A stretch of DNA of 40,061 bases from Clostridium thailandense (GTDB taxonomy: Bacteria > Bacillota > Clostridia > Clostridiales > Clostridiaceae). Where the stretch lies: positions 1-40,061 of the forward strand of contig NZ_JAEEGC010000100.1 of NCBI RefSeq assembly GCF_019207025.1. The letters are read 5' to 3'. The notes under the pieces were generated by a model. That model had not been told where the DNA came from. It did no database searches and saw only the letters and a program-made list of their open reading frames with translations. This document shows positions 9,090 through 18,004 of the stretch, piece by piece (the stretch's first letter is position 1; every line of letters begins with the position of its first letter). The position numbers and the translations under genes are program-made.

Positions 9090-9851
9090 ATGAAACAACA
9101 TTCACTTTCAAGAACTGAACTGTTAATAGGTAAGGAAGCTCTTCAAAAACTATCCAATAGTAAAATCGTAGTTTTTGGACTAGGTGGTGTAGGAAGTTTT
9201 ACACTCGAAGCTCTAGCAAGAGCTGGTGTTGGCCATCTAATATTAGTAGATGATGATACTATTTGTTTAACTAATATAAACAGACAAATACATGCCACCT
9301 TTGAGACAATCAGTAAATCAAAGGTACAAACTTTACGTGATAGAGTTTTATCTATAAACCCTAAATGTAATGTTGAGATTCATCAAACTTTCGTAAAGGA
9401 AGACAATATAGAAGAAATAATTCCTCTAGACGCCGACTATGTTATAGATGCTATAGACACTGTTTCTTCTAAGCTTTCATTAATAGTTTGGTGTAATGAA
9501 CATAATATAAATATTATAAGTTGTATGGGTACCGGGAATAAACTTGATCCTACTAGATTTAAAATTACTGATATATATGATACTAAAATATGTCCATTAG
9601 CAAAAGTCATGAGATATGAACTTAGAAAAAGAGGCATCAAAAGCTTAAAAGTACTTTATTCTGATGAAATGCCTATTAAACCGAAATTAGAAGAAGTTAT
9701 TACCTGTAAAGAAGGTTGTGTATGCTCAGGCGGAACAAAAAAATGTACTGCTAAAAGGCAAATACCTGGAAGTATATCTTTTGTACCTCCTGTTGCTGGT
9801 ATGATAATCGGCGGAGAAGTAATTAAGGATATTATTAGAGAATATCTATAG
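9090..9851 (+). CDS. tcdA: tRNA threonylcarbamoyladenosine dehydratase TcdA (CsdL/YgdL)
   Basis: 253 residues of the E1-like ThiF/MoeB superfamily. TcdA uses ATP to cyclise t6A37 to ct6A in tRNA. Seen: the nucleotide-binding GLGGVGSFTLEALARAGVG (30-48), the NINRQIHAT segment (63-70) with the family arginine, ISCMGTGNKLDPTRF in mid-protein, and a cysteine-rich stretch CKEGCVCSGGTKKC near the C-terminus as in clostridial members. AGAGGAGATAAATC precedes the ATG. It is monocistronic with its own terminator. Confidence 0.93.
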   Translation: MKQHSLSRTELLIGKEALQKLSNSKIVVFGLGGVGSFTLEALARAGVGHLILVDDDTICLTNINRQIHATFETISKSKVQTLRDRVLSINPKCNVEIHQTFVKEDNIEEIIPLDADYVIDAIDTVSSKLSLIVWCNEHNINIISCMGTGNKLDPTRFKITDIYDTKICPLAKVMRYELRKRGIKSLKVLYSDEMPIKPKLEEVITCKEGCVCSGGTKKCTAKRQIPGSISFVPPVAGMIIGGEVIKDIIREYL

Positions 9852-9878
9852 AGTTCCAAATTGGAACTCTATTTTTTT
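9849..9878 (+). terminator. Intrinsic terminator of tcdA
   Basis: TAGAGTTCC (9849-9857, overlapping the TAG stop) pairs with GGAACTCTA (9863-9871) and is followed by seven T. Confidence 0.9.
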
Positions 9879-9980
9879 ATATATTAACATCAAAATTTCT
9901 CTAATTAAAATTTTTACTTTAAAAAATTATAAATTGATTTTTGTAGTAAGTTTGTTATTTTAACTCACAAATTCTTTAAT

Positions 9981-10025
9981 TTTAATAAATAATGGTAACA
10001 AAGTTATTATTTATTAAACTTTTTT
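9981..10025 (+). terminator. AT-rich stem-loop with T-run upstream of the hydrogenase operon
   Basis: Left arm 9981-9999 and right arm 10003-10018 form 16 base pairs with one 3-base bulge and an AAA loop, followed by C and six T. It could be a second terminator behind tcdA, or an early-termination structure of a long hyd leader. The rest of the 9880-10330 gap is AT-rich with no gene. Confidence 0.5.
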
Positions 10026-10292
10026 GCAATTTACAATTCAATATCTTGTAATTGTAATAGTATACACTTTAAAATGTTTAAAATATAATAAGAAAATATA
10101 ACTCTATAATTATATTTCACTGCAATTTTCTCTTTATTTTGAAAATTAGGTTGTTAAATTCTCCTTAAATCGTAATCGTTATTTTTTAATCAAAGTTTCT
10201 TGTCGAATTTTGTTTGTAAATTTCCTTCATTATTTCTTGTTTCAAATTTAACATTGTTCATTTTTTAATTTATTTTAGCGTTTTATTAATTT

Positions 10293-10336
10293 TTTTCAAA
10301 AAACTACTTATATTTTTTGAAAATCTTTGATATAAT
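10293..10336 (+). promoter_or_regulatory. hyd operon promoter region with inverted repeat
   Basis: TTTTCAAAAAA (10293-10303) and TTTTTTGAAAA (10313-10323) form a perfect 11-bp dyad with a 9-base spacer. Seven bases further on is TATAAT (10331-10336). The dyad covers the place of the -35 box, where no consensus hexamer is visible, as expected for an activator- or repressor-controlled promoter. It does not match the Rex consensus. Confidence 0.5.
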
Positions 10337-10382
10337 TTAGTTGCAGAGAAAAAAACTTTACATTCAAAGGGGGTATACCTTA

Positions 10383-10862
10383 GTGTGTTCAAATAACTTA
10401 AAAGAACAATATTTCAAAGAACTTGGTGAATTCATTGACAATCTTTCTGAAAAAGAAGGTGCGTTAATAGCTGTACTTCATAGGGCTCAACATATTTTCG
10501 GATATTTACCTCAAGAAGTACAAAAATTTGTTGCAAAGAAACTTGGAGTTCCAGTTGCAAAGGTTAACGGTGTCGTTACTTTCTATTCTTACTTTACAGA
10601 AACACCAAAAGGTAAGTATGTAATAAATGTATGTCTTGGAACTGCTTGCTTCGTTAAAGGTGCAGGAGAAGTTCTTGAAGAATTCGAAAGAAAATTAGGC
10701 GTAAAAATGGGAGAAACCACACCTGATGGGAAGTACACCGTGCAATCTTTAAGATGCGTTGGTGCATGTGGTCTTGCTCCTGTAGTTACTGTAAATGATA
10801 AGGTTTACGGTCACTTCACAAAACAAATGGTTGATAAAATTTTAGATGAGTATAATGAATAG
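10383..10862 (+). CDS. hydC: NAD-linked [FeFe] hydrogenase subunit HydC (NuoE-like, [2Fe-2S])
   Basis: 159 residues of the 24-kDa NADH dehydrogenase (NuoE) family. An N-terminal helical bundle (about 5-70) precedes a thioredoxin-fold [2Fe-2S] domain with Cys84, Cys89, Cys125 and Cys129 (VCLGTAC and RCVGAC). In HydABC enzymes this subunit passes electrons between the flavin subunit HydB and HydA. The GTG at 10383 is chosen because AAAGGGGG lies 9 bases before it; the frame is open further upstream but without a ribosome site. It is the first gene of the operon, with hydB 12 bases downstream. Confidence 0.92.
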   Translation: MCSNNLKEQYFKELGEFIDNLSEKEGALIAVLHRAQHIFGYLPQEVQKFVAKKLGVPVAKVNGVVTFYSYFTETPKGKYVINVCLGTACFVKGAGEVLEEFERKLGVKMGETTPDGKYTVQSLRCVGACGLAPVVTVNDKVYGHFTKQMVDKILDEYNE

Positions 10863-10874
10863 GGGGTAGCAGCA

Positions 10875-12773
10875 TTGAATAAAATCAATTCTTATGAAGA
10901 GCTCCAAAAACTTTCTCAGGATTATTCAATAAAGTTAAAAATGAGAAAATCTTCCCATGAGGAAGAGGTCGCTGTTGAAAATAAAAGATGTGAACGTTTT
11001 ATAACTGTTTGTGGTGGAACAGGATGTAAATCTTCTGACAGTGATAAGATTATTGAAAATTTACAGGCTGAAATAGACAAAGCTGGATTATCCAAAGAAG
11101 TTACAGTAGCTGTTACTGGATGCTTTGGATTCTGTGAAAAAGGACCTATAGTTAAAATAAGTCCTGATAATGCATTTTATGTACATGTTACACCAGATGA
11201 TGCAGCAGAAATAGTTAATGAACATTTATTAAAAGGTAAAATAGTTGACAGACTCCTTTATGAAGAACCAACTATAAAAGAAAAAGTTAAAAGACAAGAC
11301 GAAATGTCTTTCTATAAAAAACAACAAAGAATTGCTCTTAGAAACTGTGGTTTAATAAATCCTGAAGATATAACTGAAGCAATTGGAGAAAAAGGTTATT
11401 TAGCACTTGGAAAAGTTTTAACACAGATGACTCCAGATGATGTTATTAAGGTTATGATTGATTCGGGCCTAAGAGGTAGAGGAGGCGGCGGTTTCCCTAC
11501 AGGCAAAAAATGGCAATTTGCTAAAGCATATAAATCAGATCAAAAATATGTAATCTGTAATGCTGATGAAGGTGATCCAGGTGCATTCATGGATCGTTCA
11601 ATACTTGAAGGAGATCCAAACAGCGTGCTAGAAGCTATGGCAATTGCAGGATATGCAATAGGAGCTACTAAAGGCGTTATATACATCAGAGCTGAATATC
11701 CTCTTGCTGTTAACAGATTAATGATAGCATTAAAGCAGGCTAAAGAACTTGGCCTTCTTGGCGAGAACCTTTTTGGAACAGGATTTGACTTTGATATAGA
11801 TATAAAATATGGTGCTGGTGCTTTCGTATGTGGTGAAGAAACAGCTTTAATCCACTCAGTAGAAGGCTGCCGTGGTGAGCCTACAAATAAGCCACCATTC
11901 CCAGCAGAAAGTGGACTTTGGAATAAGCCTACATGCGTAAATAACGTTGAAACATATGCTAATATTCCAGCAATAATAAATAACGGTGCTGACTGGTATA
12001 GTTCAATCGGTACTGCTACTTCTAAAGGTACAAAAGTTTTTGCTCTTGCAGGAAAAATTAACAACGTTGGTCTTGTAGAAGTTCCAATGGGTACTACCTT
12101 AAGAGAAATAATCTACGATATCGGTGGAGGAATTAAAAACGGACGTAAGTTTAAATCAGTTCAAACTGGCGGACCTTCTGGTGGTTGTATACCTGCTGCA
12201 GACTTAGATATTGCAATAGATTATGAATCCTTAACATCGATAGGATCTATGATGGGTTCAGGTGGAATGATAGTTATGGATGAAGATAACTGTATGGTTG
12301 ACATAGCTAAATTCTATCTAGAGTTTACTGTAGAAGAATCTTGTGGAAAGTGTACCCCATGCAGAGTTGGAAATAAACGTATGCTTGAAATGTTAACTAA
12401 AATAACTAATGGACAAGGTACTGAGCAAGATTTAACAAACTTAAAAGAATTAGCACAAACAATAAAAGATACCTCACTTTGCGGTCTTGGACAAACTGCA
12501 CCAAACCCAGTATTAAGTACAATGAAATACTTCTGGGATGAGTATACTGCTCATGTATATGATAAGAAATGTCCTGCAGGTGTTTGTAAGAACTTAGTTA
12601 ACTATGAAATTGTTGAAGATAAATGTATAGGATGTACTAAGTGTAAGAGAAATTGTCCTGCATCATGTATTGAGGGTAACGTTAAAGAAGCACACAAAAT
12701 TGATCAATCTAAGTGTATCAAATGTGGTGCATGCTTCACTGGTTGTCCAGTTGATGCAATAATTAAAAAATAA
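10875..12773 (+). CDS. hydB: NAD-linked [FeFe] hydrogenase subunit HydB (NuoF-like, FMN/NADH/Fe-S)
   Basis: 632 residues in three parts. The first is a thioredoxin-like [2Fe-2S] domain (about 40-120; Cys46, 51, 83, 87). The second is a NuoF-type flavoprotein core with GRGGGGFPTG (201-210), the FMN site CNADEGDPGAF (228-238) and the [4Fe-4S] ligands Cys490, 493, 496 and 536. The third is a C-terminal 2[4Fe-4S] ferredoxin domain (CIGCTKCKRNC, CIKCGACFTGC). It is the NAD(H)-reactive subunit and, in bifurcating HydABC, the likely bifurcation site. It starts with TTG, 8 bases after AGGGGGT. Confidence 0.94.
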   Translation: MNKINSYEELQKLSQDYSIKLKMRKSSHEEEVAVENKRCERFITVCGGTGCKSSDSDKIIENLQAEIDKAGLSKEVTVAVTGCFGFCEKGPIVKISPDNAFYVHVTPDDAAEIVNEHLLKGKIVDRLLYEEPTIKEKVKRQDEMSFYKKQQRIALRNCGLINPEDITEAIGEKGYLALGKVLTQMTPDDVIKVMIDSGLRGRGGGGFPTGKKWQFAKAYKSDQKYVICNADEGDPGAFMDRSILEGDPNSVLEAMAIAGYAIGATKGVIYIRAEYPLAVNRLMIALKQAKELGLLGENLFGTGFDFDIDIKYGAGAFVCGEETALIHSVEGCRGEPTNKPPFPAESGLWNKPTCVNNVETYANIPAIINNGADWYSSIGTATSKGTKVFALAGKINNVGLVEVPMGTTLREIIYDIGGGIKNGRKFKSVQTGGPSGGCIPAADLDIAIDYESLTSIGSMMGSGGMIVMDEDNCMVDIAKFYLEFTVEESCGKCTPCRVGNKRMLEMLTKITNGQGTEQDLTNLKELAQTIKDTSLCGLGQTAPNPVLSTMKYFWDEYTAHVYDKKCPAGVCKNLVNYEIVEDKCIGCTKCKRNCPASCIEGNVKEAHKIDQSKCIKCGACFTGCPVDAIIKK

Positions 12774-12806
12774 TGCTGGAAAATTTTTAAGAAAGAGGTG
12801 GACGTT

Positions 12807-14531
12807 TTGAGTTTAGTTACTCTTACTATAAATAACAAACAAGTACAAGTAGAACAGGGATCTACTATACTACAAGCAGCAAAACTACTTGAAATTAACA
12901 TACCAACATTATGTCATTTAAAACTACACGATGGATCCGAAAACAAACCTGGCTCCTGTAGAGTATGTGTGGTTGAAGTGGAAGGAAGAAGAAACCTAGC
13001 TCCAGCCTGTACTACTCCTGTATTTGAAGGAATGATTGTAAAAACAAATTCTATAAAAGCTATAAAAGCTCGTAGAACAGTGGTAGAGCTTCTTTTATCA
13101 GACCATCCACAAGACTGCTTACTTTGTGAGAAGAATACTAATTGTGAACTTCAAAAATTAGCAGCTGATATGGGTATACGCGAAGTTAAATACAAAGGTG
13201 AAATGTCTACTTATCCTAAAGATCTATCTAGTGCTTCAATTGAGCGTAATTTAGATAAATGTATCTTATGTAGAAGATGTGAATCTGTATGTAATGAAAT
13301 ACAAACAGTATCTGTTTTATCAGCTGTTAACAGAGGTTTTACTACTGTTGTTTCCCCTGCTTTTGGTATGCCAATGGTTGATACAAATTGTACTTTCTGC
13401 GGTCAATGTGTATCTGTTTGTCCAACTGGTGCGTTAACTGAAGTTAATAATACTTCAAAAGTTTGGGATGTATTAAACAATAAAGATAAGTTTGTTATAG
13501 TTCAAACTGCACCTGCTGTAAGAGCAGCTCTAGGTGAAGAATTTGGAATGGAAGTTGGAAAAGCAGTTACAGGTAAAATGGTAGCAGCACTTCGTTCTCT
13601 TGGATTTGACAAAGTTTTTGATACTGATTATGCTGCTGACTTAACTATAATGGAAGAAGCAACAGAATTAATGGGAAGAATCCAAAATGGCGGAAGACTT
13701 CCAATGCTTACAAGCTGTTGTCCTGGTTGGATAAACTTCTTCGAGCATGAATTCTCAGATTTACTAGATGTTCCATCTACTTGTAAATCACCACAACAAA
13801 TGTTTGGCGCAATGGCTAAGAGTTATTATGCTGAAAAAATGAACATAGACCCAAAAGATATGGTTGTAGTTTCAGTAATGCCTTGCTTAGCTAAAAAATA
13901 TGAAGCAGCAAGAGAAGAAATGAACAACGATGTAGATATAGTTATAAGTACTAGAGAGCTAGCTAAAATGATAAAAGAAGCTGGAATTCATTTTGAATCC
14001 TTAAAGGATGAAGATTTTGACAGCCTTCTTGGAGAATCTACCGGTGCAGGAGTAATATTCGGCGTTACTGGTGGAGTTATGGAAGCAGCTCTACGTACAG
14101 CATATGAATGGATAACTGGCGAAAAATTAGATGATGTAGAATTTACAGTTATTCGTGGCTTTGATGGAATAAGAGAAGCTACAATAAAAATTAAAGATTT
14201 AGAAGTAAAAGCTGCTATTGCTAGCGGACTTGGAAATGCTCGTAAACTTCTTAATAAGATAAGAGCAGGAGAAGCAAATTACCAAATAATAGAAATCATG
14301 GCTTGTCCTGGTGGATGCATAGATGGAGGCGGTCAGCCATATGTACACGGCCACTATGATATCTTAACTAAGAGAGCAAATGCACTATATGAAGAAGATA
14401 GAAATAAACCTTTAAGAAAATCTCATGAAAACCCTGCTATAATTCAGACTTATAAGGAATACTTGGGTAAACCAAATAGTGAAAAAGCTCATAAGCTACT
14501 TCACACTCATTATAGTTGTCGTGAATGTTAA
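12807..14531 (+). CDS. hydA: [FeFe] hydrogenase catalytic subunit HydA (group A3)
   Basis: 574 residues. In order: [2Fe-2S] domain (Cys36, 51, 54, 68); His-Cys3 [4Fe-4S] site (His100, Cys104, 107, 113); 2[4Fe-4S] domain (about 150-210); and the H-cluster domain. The latter has L1 TSCCPGW (302-308, with proton-transfer Cys304 and ligand Cys305), L2 MPCLAKKYE (ligand Cys360) and L3 with CPGGC (Cys500, Cys504) followed by IDGGGQP. All catalytic residues are intact. It interconverts H2 and protons with ferredoxin and NAD(H). The TTG at 12807 is chosen because AGAGGTGG lies just before it. Last gene of the operon, followed by a terminator. Confidence 0.96.
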   Translation: MSLVTLTINNKQVQVEQGSTILQAAKLLEINIPTLCHLKLHDGSENKPGSCRVCVVEVEGRRNLAPACTTPVFEGMIVKTNSIKAIKARRTVVELLLSDHPQDCLLCEKNTNCELQKLAADMGIREVKYKGEMSTYPKDLSSASIERNLDKCILCRRCESVCNEIQTVSVLSAVNRGFTTVVSPAFGMPMVDTNCTFCGQCVSVCPTGALTEVNNTSKVWDVLNNKDKFVIVQTAPAVRAALGEEFGMEVGKAVTGKMVAALRSLGFDKVFDTDYAADLTIMEEATELMGRIQNGGRLPMLTSCCPGWINFFEHEFSDLLDVPSTCKSPQQMFGAMAKSYYAEKMNIDPKDMVVVSVMPCLAKKYEAAREEMNNDVDIVISTRELAKMIKEAGIHFESLKDEDFDSLLGESTGAGVIFGVTGGVMEAALRTAYEWITGEKLDDVEFTVIRGFDGIREATIKIKDLEVKAAIASGLGNARKLLNKIRAGEANYQIIEIMACPGGCIDGGGQPYVHGHYDILTKRANALYEEDRNKPLRKSHENPAIIQTYKEYLGKPNSEKAHKLLHTHYSCREC

Positions 14532-14586
14532 TTTGTTTAGCCCTAATCCCTAAAACCCTAAGAAGTATTAGGATTATTTAACAAAA

Positions 14587-14619
14587 GGGTGTCTCAAAAT
14601 TATTTTGAGACACCCTCTT
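14587..14619. terminator. Bidirectional terminator between hydA and the phosphatase gene
   Basis: GGGTGTCTCAAAA (14587-14599) and TTTTGAGACACCC (14603-14615) form a perfect 13-bp stem with a 3-base loop. The T-run is clearer on the minus strand. Confidence 0.85.
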
Positions 14620-14628
14620 CTAATTGTT

Positions 14629-15801
14629 TTAAAGATAAGTAACCGTAACCTTTTTCCCAAGCTCCTCCATGACCTTACACAATTCATCTATAAGCTTTAA
14701 TTTAATACTAAAATCCGAAGGAAAATTCGGATCTTGGTGTGCAGGATTCACAGCTCTTCCTACCCAAAGGTTTAAATGAGTACACTCTTCTATTAATACT
14801 CTTCCTAAAGTTGAAACCCCATCTTTACCATGAAAGTTAACAGTTTCATAATCTAATGAAAAAGGCCCAATATACTTCTTTATTTTTTCTAAGACTTTAG
14901 TTAAAGTCAAGACCCCTTCAGTGATTAAATCTATGCCTTCCATTTCCGCTGTTGGAGGTATATCTTTATCTAAAAAATCTAAATTCACTTTAAGTTCTCT
15001 ATTAAGTTCTCTCTCTGCAATATTAGCTGTTGTTCCACCACATATAATCTTTTTGCCTGTACATTTCATAAAATTTTTCATAGCATAGCTATCTTCATCT
15101 TTGTTTTTTGGCGGTCCTATAAAAATATTTATATAGGATGGTCTTCTTAACTTTATAGTGACCACTGTAGCATCGTCTCCTGGTTTTTTATCATATAAAT
15201 CCCAACAAACCCCCAATAAATCTTTAGTAAAACTTTGAGAACTTAACTTTTCTTTCGATTTCTTTTTTAGATAATTTTGAACATCTTTCCACTGCCATCC
15301 TAAGTTCAATATATCACCTAATCCAGCATGGATGACACCGTCACTTACTACTGTTAAAATATCCTCCTCTTGTAATTTTATATTACTTTCTGTAATTTTC
15401 CTTTCATTTATATTTAAATGTTTTTTATCTATGTGTACTGCTTCCCCTTTACTCATCATAAATATAGGAGGATTGTGATATTCTGCAATATAAGCCTCTC
15501 CATTATCATATATCTTAATTAAAGTAAATGTAGAATAAGCTATATTTCTCACTTTACAAACAGGTAATGTATTTGCTATTGTATCCACGGTTTCATATAT
15601 ATCTGCGCCCTCTTTAAGCATAGTTCCTGCTATTTTCGAAGTTAACGTAGCCAGTATATTTGCCTTTACACCACTCCCAAGTCCATCAGCCATAACAATA
15701 ATAGTACACTTGTCCATCCTAATTACATTTACCATATCCCCTGGAAGTTCTTCTTTATGTTTTATTAGAGTTCCGTAAGCCACATCTATAAAATATTCCA
15801 T
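14629..15801 (-). CDS. SpoIIE-type PP2C serine phosphatase of the sensory hydrogenase module
   Basis: 390 residues. The N-terminal PP2C/SpoIIE phosphatase domain (about 1-220) shows the metal-binding DGLGSG (39-44), VVSDGVIHAGLG and a late GDDATVV. The C-terminal domain (about 225-390) is typical of phosphatases that accompany group C [FeFe] hydrogenases. No regulator, receiver or kinase domain is present. It is the last gene of a three-gene operon behind the [2Fe-2S] protein and the sensory hydrogenase, with 35 bases to the upstream gene. Dephosphorylation of an unknown partner in response to the sensor is inferred. A ribosome site AGGAGG precedes the ATG. Confidence 0.88.
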   Translation of the reverse strand: MEYFIDVAYGTLIKHKEELPGDMVNVIRMDKCTIIVMADGLGSGVKANILATLTSKIAGTMLKEGADIYETVDTIANTLPVCKVRNIAYSTFTLIKIYDNGEAYIAEYHNPPIFMMSKGEAVHIDKKHLNINERKITESNIKLQEEDILTVVSDGVIHAGLGDILNLGWQWKDVQNYLKKKSKEKLSSQSFTKDLLGVCWDLYDKKPGDDATVVTIKLRRPSYINIFIGPPKNKDEDSYAMKNFMKCTGKKIICGGTTANIAERELNRELKVNLDFLDKDIPPTAEMEGIDLITEGVLTLTKVLEKIKKYIGPFSLDYETVNFHGKDGVSTLGRVLIEECTHLNLWVGRAVNPAHQDPNFPSDFSIKLKLIDELCKVMEELGKKVTVTYL

Positions 15802-15836
15802 TAAGTTTCTTACCTCCTTTTAAAAACAAATTATTG

Positions 15837-17558
15837 CTACAATATAATATCACTTTCACCTTCAACAATCTTTTTAAGCTTAGTTAAGGTTATTTTTGTC
15901 TCTGCAGTAGTTTCCCCTAGAAGGCTAGCTATTTCTTGTGCCACTCTCATCTGCTTGTCAATTACTTGTTGTGCAGCATTTATAGTATTTTCCTTAAGTT
16001 CAATTAATTGCTGCTTATGCTTTTCTTCTTTAGTTATATCTACCATTGCTACCATAACTATATCCTGTTTTGGAAGATATATTGCAGTTTCAATAAAATC
16101 TAAATTATACTTAGGATAAGAAACCTTTTTACTTATTATGCTTTTCCCAGTCTCCTTTACATATCTAAAATCATCATCATTAATTAATATTGATATAGGC
16201 TTATTTATAACATTCTCACATTTTACCATAAAAGCAGCTTCTCCTGCCGGGTTTATATCTTTAATTCTCATATCTCCATCTAACAATATATTACAATTAA
16301 GTGTATTTTCAAATATGACATTTCTTAAGCTTTCAGCTCTGTTTCTCATATAATGAAGACACATTCCAATCTCAGCCATGCCTTCAAATACAGCTTGGGC
16401 CTTTTCTCTACAAGTGTTATATCCACATACCCCACAATTCAGTTCATCTTCTGGACTATATTTCCCCATCTCTTTCATTATTTTTGCTATTTGTTCCTCA
16501 CTAGCAATATTTTTAGGAATGCTCTTATCAATAAATGTTCTTGAGAAATCTATTTTATCATCTACCTCAACACTTTCCTTACTTCTTTCTTCCGTGCATT
16601 TAATATATTTTTTTACTCTCTGTACTCTCTTATAATATCCCTTTTCACTATTAACCATGCTCGGACCACCTATACAGCTTCCTTTACATGAGCTAACCTC
16701 CATAAAAGCATTTACTACTTCTCCTTTTTCTATACTTTTAAATAATTCAATACATTCTTCTATACCAGTCACGGATATTACTTCTAAATCTTTTTTTCCT
16801 AATACTTCCCGAATACACTCTGTAATACCTCCAAAAAGAGGATAATTCCTGTCCCCTTTTAAGCAACTGCTATCAAATTGATAATCTTCTAGGCCATTTA
16901 TATCTATACCTATATTATCTACCCAGTCCTTTAATTCTTCAAAAGTTATAACTGCATCTATTGTTTCTTTGTTCGAAAAACCATGTGACTCAATTTTTTT
17001 TGCAACACAAGGTCCAATAAATACTATAAAACTATCTTCACCATATGCCTTTCTCATAACTTTTCCGTGTGCTATCATAGGTGATACTATTGGTATCATA
17101 TATTTAATTAAGTTAGGATAATACTTTTCTATTATATAGTTAACCGACGGACATGCTGTAGAAATATAGTTATTTATTTCACAATTCTCTATATACTGAC
17201 TGTACATATTAGAAACTATCTTCGCTCCCACAGCAGTTTCTTCTACATACAAAAATCCTAATTTCTTTAATATACCTACAAATTGATTTGGTTTTACATC
17301 AAATACTCCAGCAAAAGATGGTGCTACAGTTGCCACAACTTTTTTACCACAGGTTATTGCATTCTTAACTTTTTCCAAATCGCTTACTATATGTCTTGCT
17401 TCTTGAGGACAAATACCAAGACAATGACTACATGCAATACATCTATCTTCTACAATCTCAGCTTGTTCATCCTTAAATTTAATTGCTTTTACAGGACAAG
17501 AACGGAGGCACTTATAACAATTTTTACAATTCGCCTTAGAGAAGTCCATGTATTTCAT
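15837..17558 (-). CDS. Sensory group C [FeFe] hydrogenase with PAS domain (HydS-like)
   Basis: 573 residues. In order: a 2[4Fe-4S] ferredoxin domain (Cys11, 14, 17, 21 and Cys40, 43, 46, 50); an H-cluster domain with L1 STACPSV (133-139), L2 GPCVAKKIE (Cys184) and L3 SSCKGSC (Cys291, Cys295); a Cys-rich Fe-S domain (Cys375, 378, 383, 400); and a PAS domain (about 410-515) with a helical tail. All four H-cluster cysteine ligands remain, but Ala135 replaces the proton-transfer cysteine of catalytic enzymes, and there is no small-subunit tail. This is the pattern of HydS sensors, which report H2 or redox state. The ATG shares one base with the upstream stop (TAATG). Confidence 0.9.
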   Translation of the reverse strand: MKYMDFSKANCKNCYKCLRSCPVKAIKFKDEQAEIVEDRCIACSHCLGICPQEARHIVSDLEKVKNAITCGKKVVATVAPSFAGVFDVKPNQFVGILKKLGFLYVEETAVGAKIVSNMYSQYIENCEINNYISTACPSVNYIIEKYYPNLIKYMIPIVSPMIAHGKVMRKAYGEDSFIVFIGPCVAKKIESHGFSNKETIDAVITFEELKDWVDNIGIDINGLEDYQFDSSCLKGDRNYPLFGGITECIREVLGKKDLEVISVTGIEECIELFKSIEKGEVVNAFMEVSSCKGSCIGGPSMVNSEKGYYKRVQRVKKYIKCTEERSKESVEVDDKIDFSRTFIDKSIPKNIASEEQIAKIMKEMGKYSPEDELNCGVCGYNTCREKAQAVFEGMAEIGMCLHYMRNRAESLRNVIFENTLNCNILLDGDMRIKDINPAGEAAFMVKCENVINKPISILINDDDFRYVKETGKSIISKKVSYPKYNLDFIETAIYLPKQDIVMVAMVDITKEEKHKQQLIELKENTINAAQQVIDKQMRVAQEIASLLGETTAETKITLTKLKKIVEGESDIIL

Positions 17559-17809
17559 TAATTAATACCTCCTAAAACATGTTCTTTAAAGAAGCTATCT
17601 ACATTATCTGTACTAACGGAATAAATTTTATTTTCTTCTTCAATAGATACAGAAACTTCTGGAGTACAGCGCCCTAAACAAAAAGCACCTTTCAATTTTA
17701 CCTTGTCCTCTATTTTATATTCTTTAATTAAACTTTGAATTCTATTGATTACATCGTAAGAACCTTTAATTTGACAAGCACTTCCTACACAGACACTTAT
17801 AGTTAACAT
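17558..17809 (-). CDS. [2Fe-2S] thioredoxin-fold ferredoxin of the sensory hydrogenase operon
   Basis: 83 residues, equal to the NuoE C-terminal domain alone. Four cysteine ligands are visible: Cys7 and Cys12 (VCVGSAC), then Cys44 and Cys48 (FCLGRC). It probably passes electrons to or from the sensory hydrogenase encoded immediately downstream with a 1-base overlap (TAATG), which suggests translational coupling and a fixed stoichiometry. First gene of the operon; a duplicated 23-bp segment with TATAAT lies upstream. Confidence 0.88.
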   Translation of the reverse strand: MLTISVCVGSACQIKGSYDVINRIQSLIKEYKIEDKVKLKGAFCLGRCTPEVSVSIEEENKIYSVSTDNVDSFFKEHVLGGIN

Positions 17810-17910
17810 AAATAATCACTCCCAATAATTTAAAATTTATAAACTCTTTTTTCTAGTTAAAATCTCAAATCTATAAACCTATCATTACTTGTTTATTTTT
17901 TATCATATAT

Positions 17911-17956
17911 ATTAATTATAGTACAGACTACAAATTAATTATAGTACAGACTACAA
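17911..17956 (-). repeat. Tandem 23-bp duplication carrying -10-like boxes
   Basis: Two identical 23-base units, 17911-17933 and 17934-17956. Read on the minus strand each contains CTGTACTATAAT, so the [2Fe-2S]/HydS/phosphatase operon has two copies of a TATAAT box about 100-145 bases before its first codon. It could be a duplicated promoter or two copies of a regulator site. Confidence 0.7.
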
Positions 17957-18004
17957 ATTTTTTCATTAAAATCTAAACTTTTAAATATATTTTTTAAAAG
18001 TTTA

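Noticed and set aside
10140..10165. Rex-type operator (TTGTTAA...TTAACAA) near the hyd promoter
   Set aside because: Only a half-match TTGTTAA at 10152-10158 with no proper second half.
11540..12064. Minus-strand 174-codon frame in hydB
   Set aside because: Antisense shadow of a conserved coding region with Fe-S and flavin motifs on the plus strand.
17911..17956. CRISPR-like repeats
   Set aside because: Two direct copies with no spacer; a simple tandem duplication.
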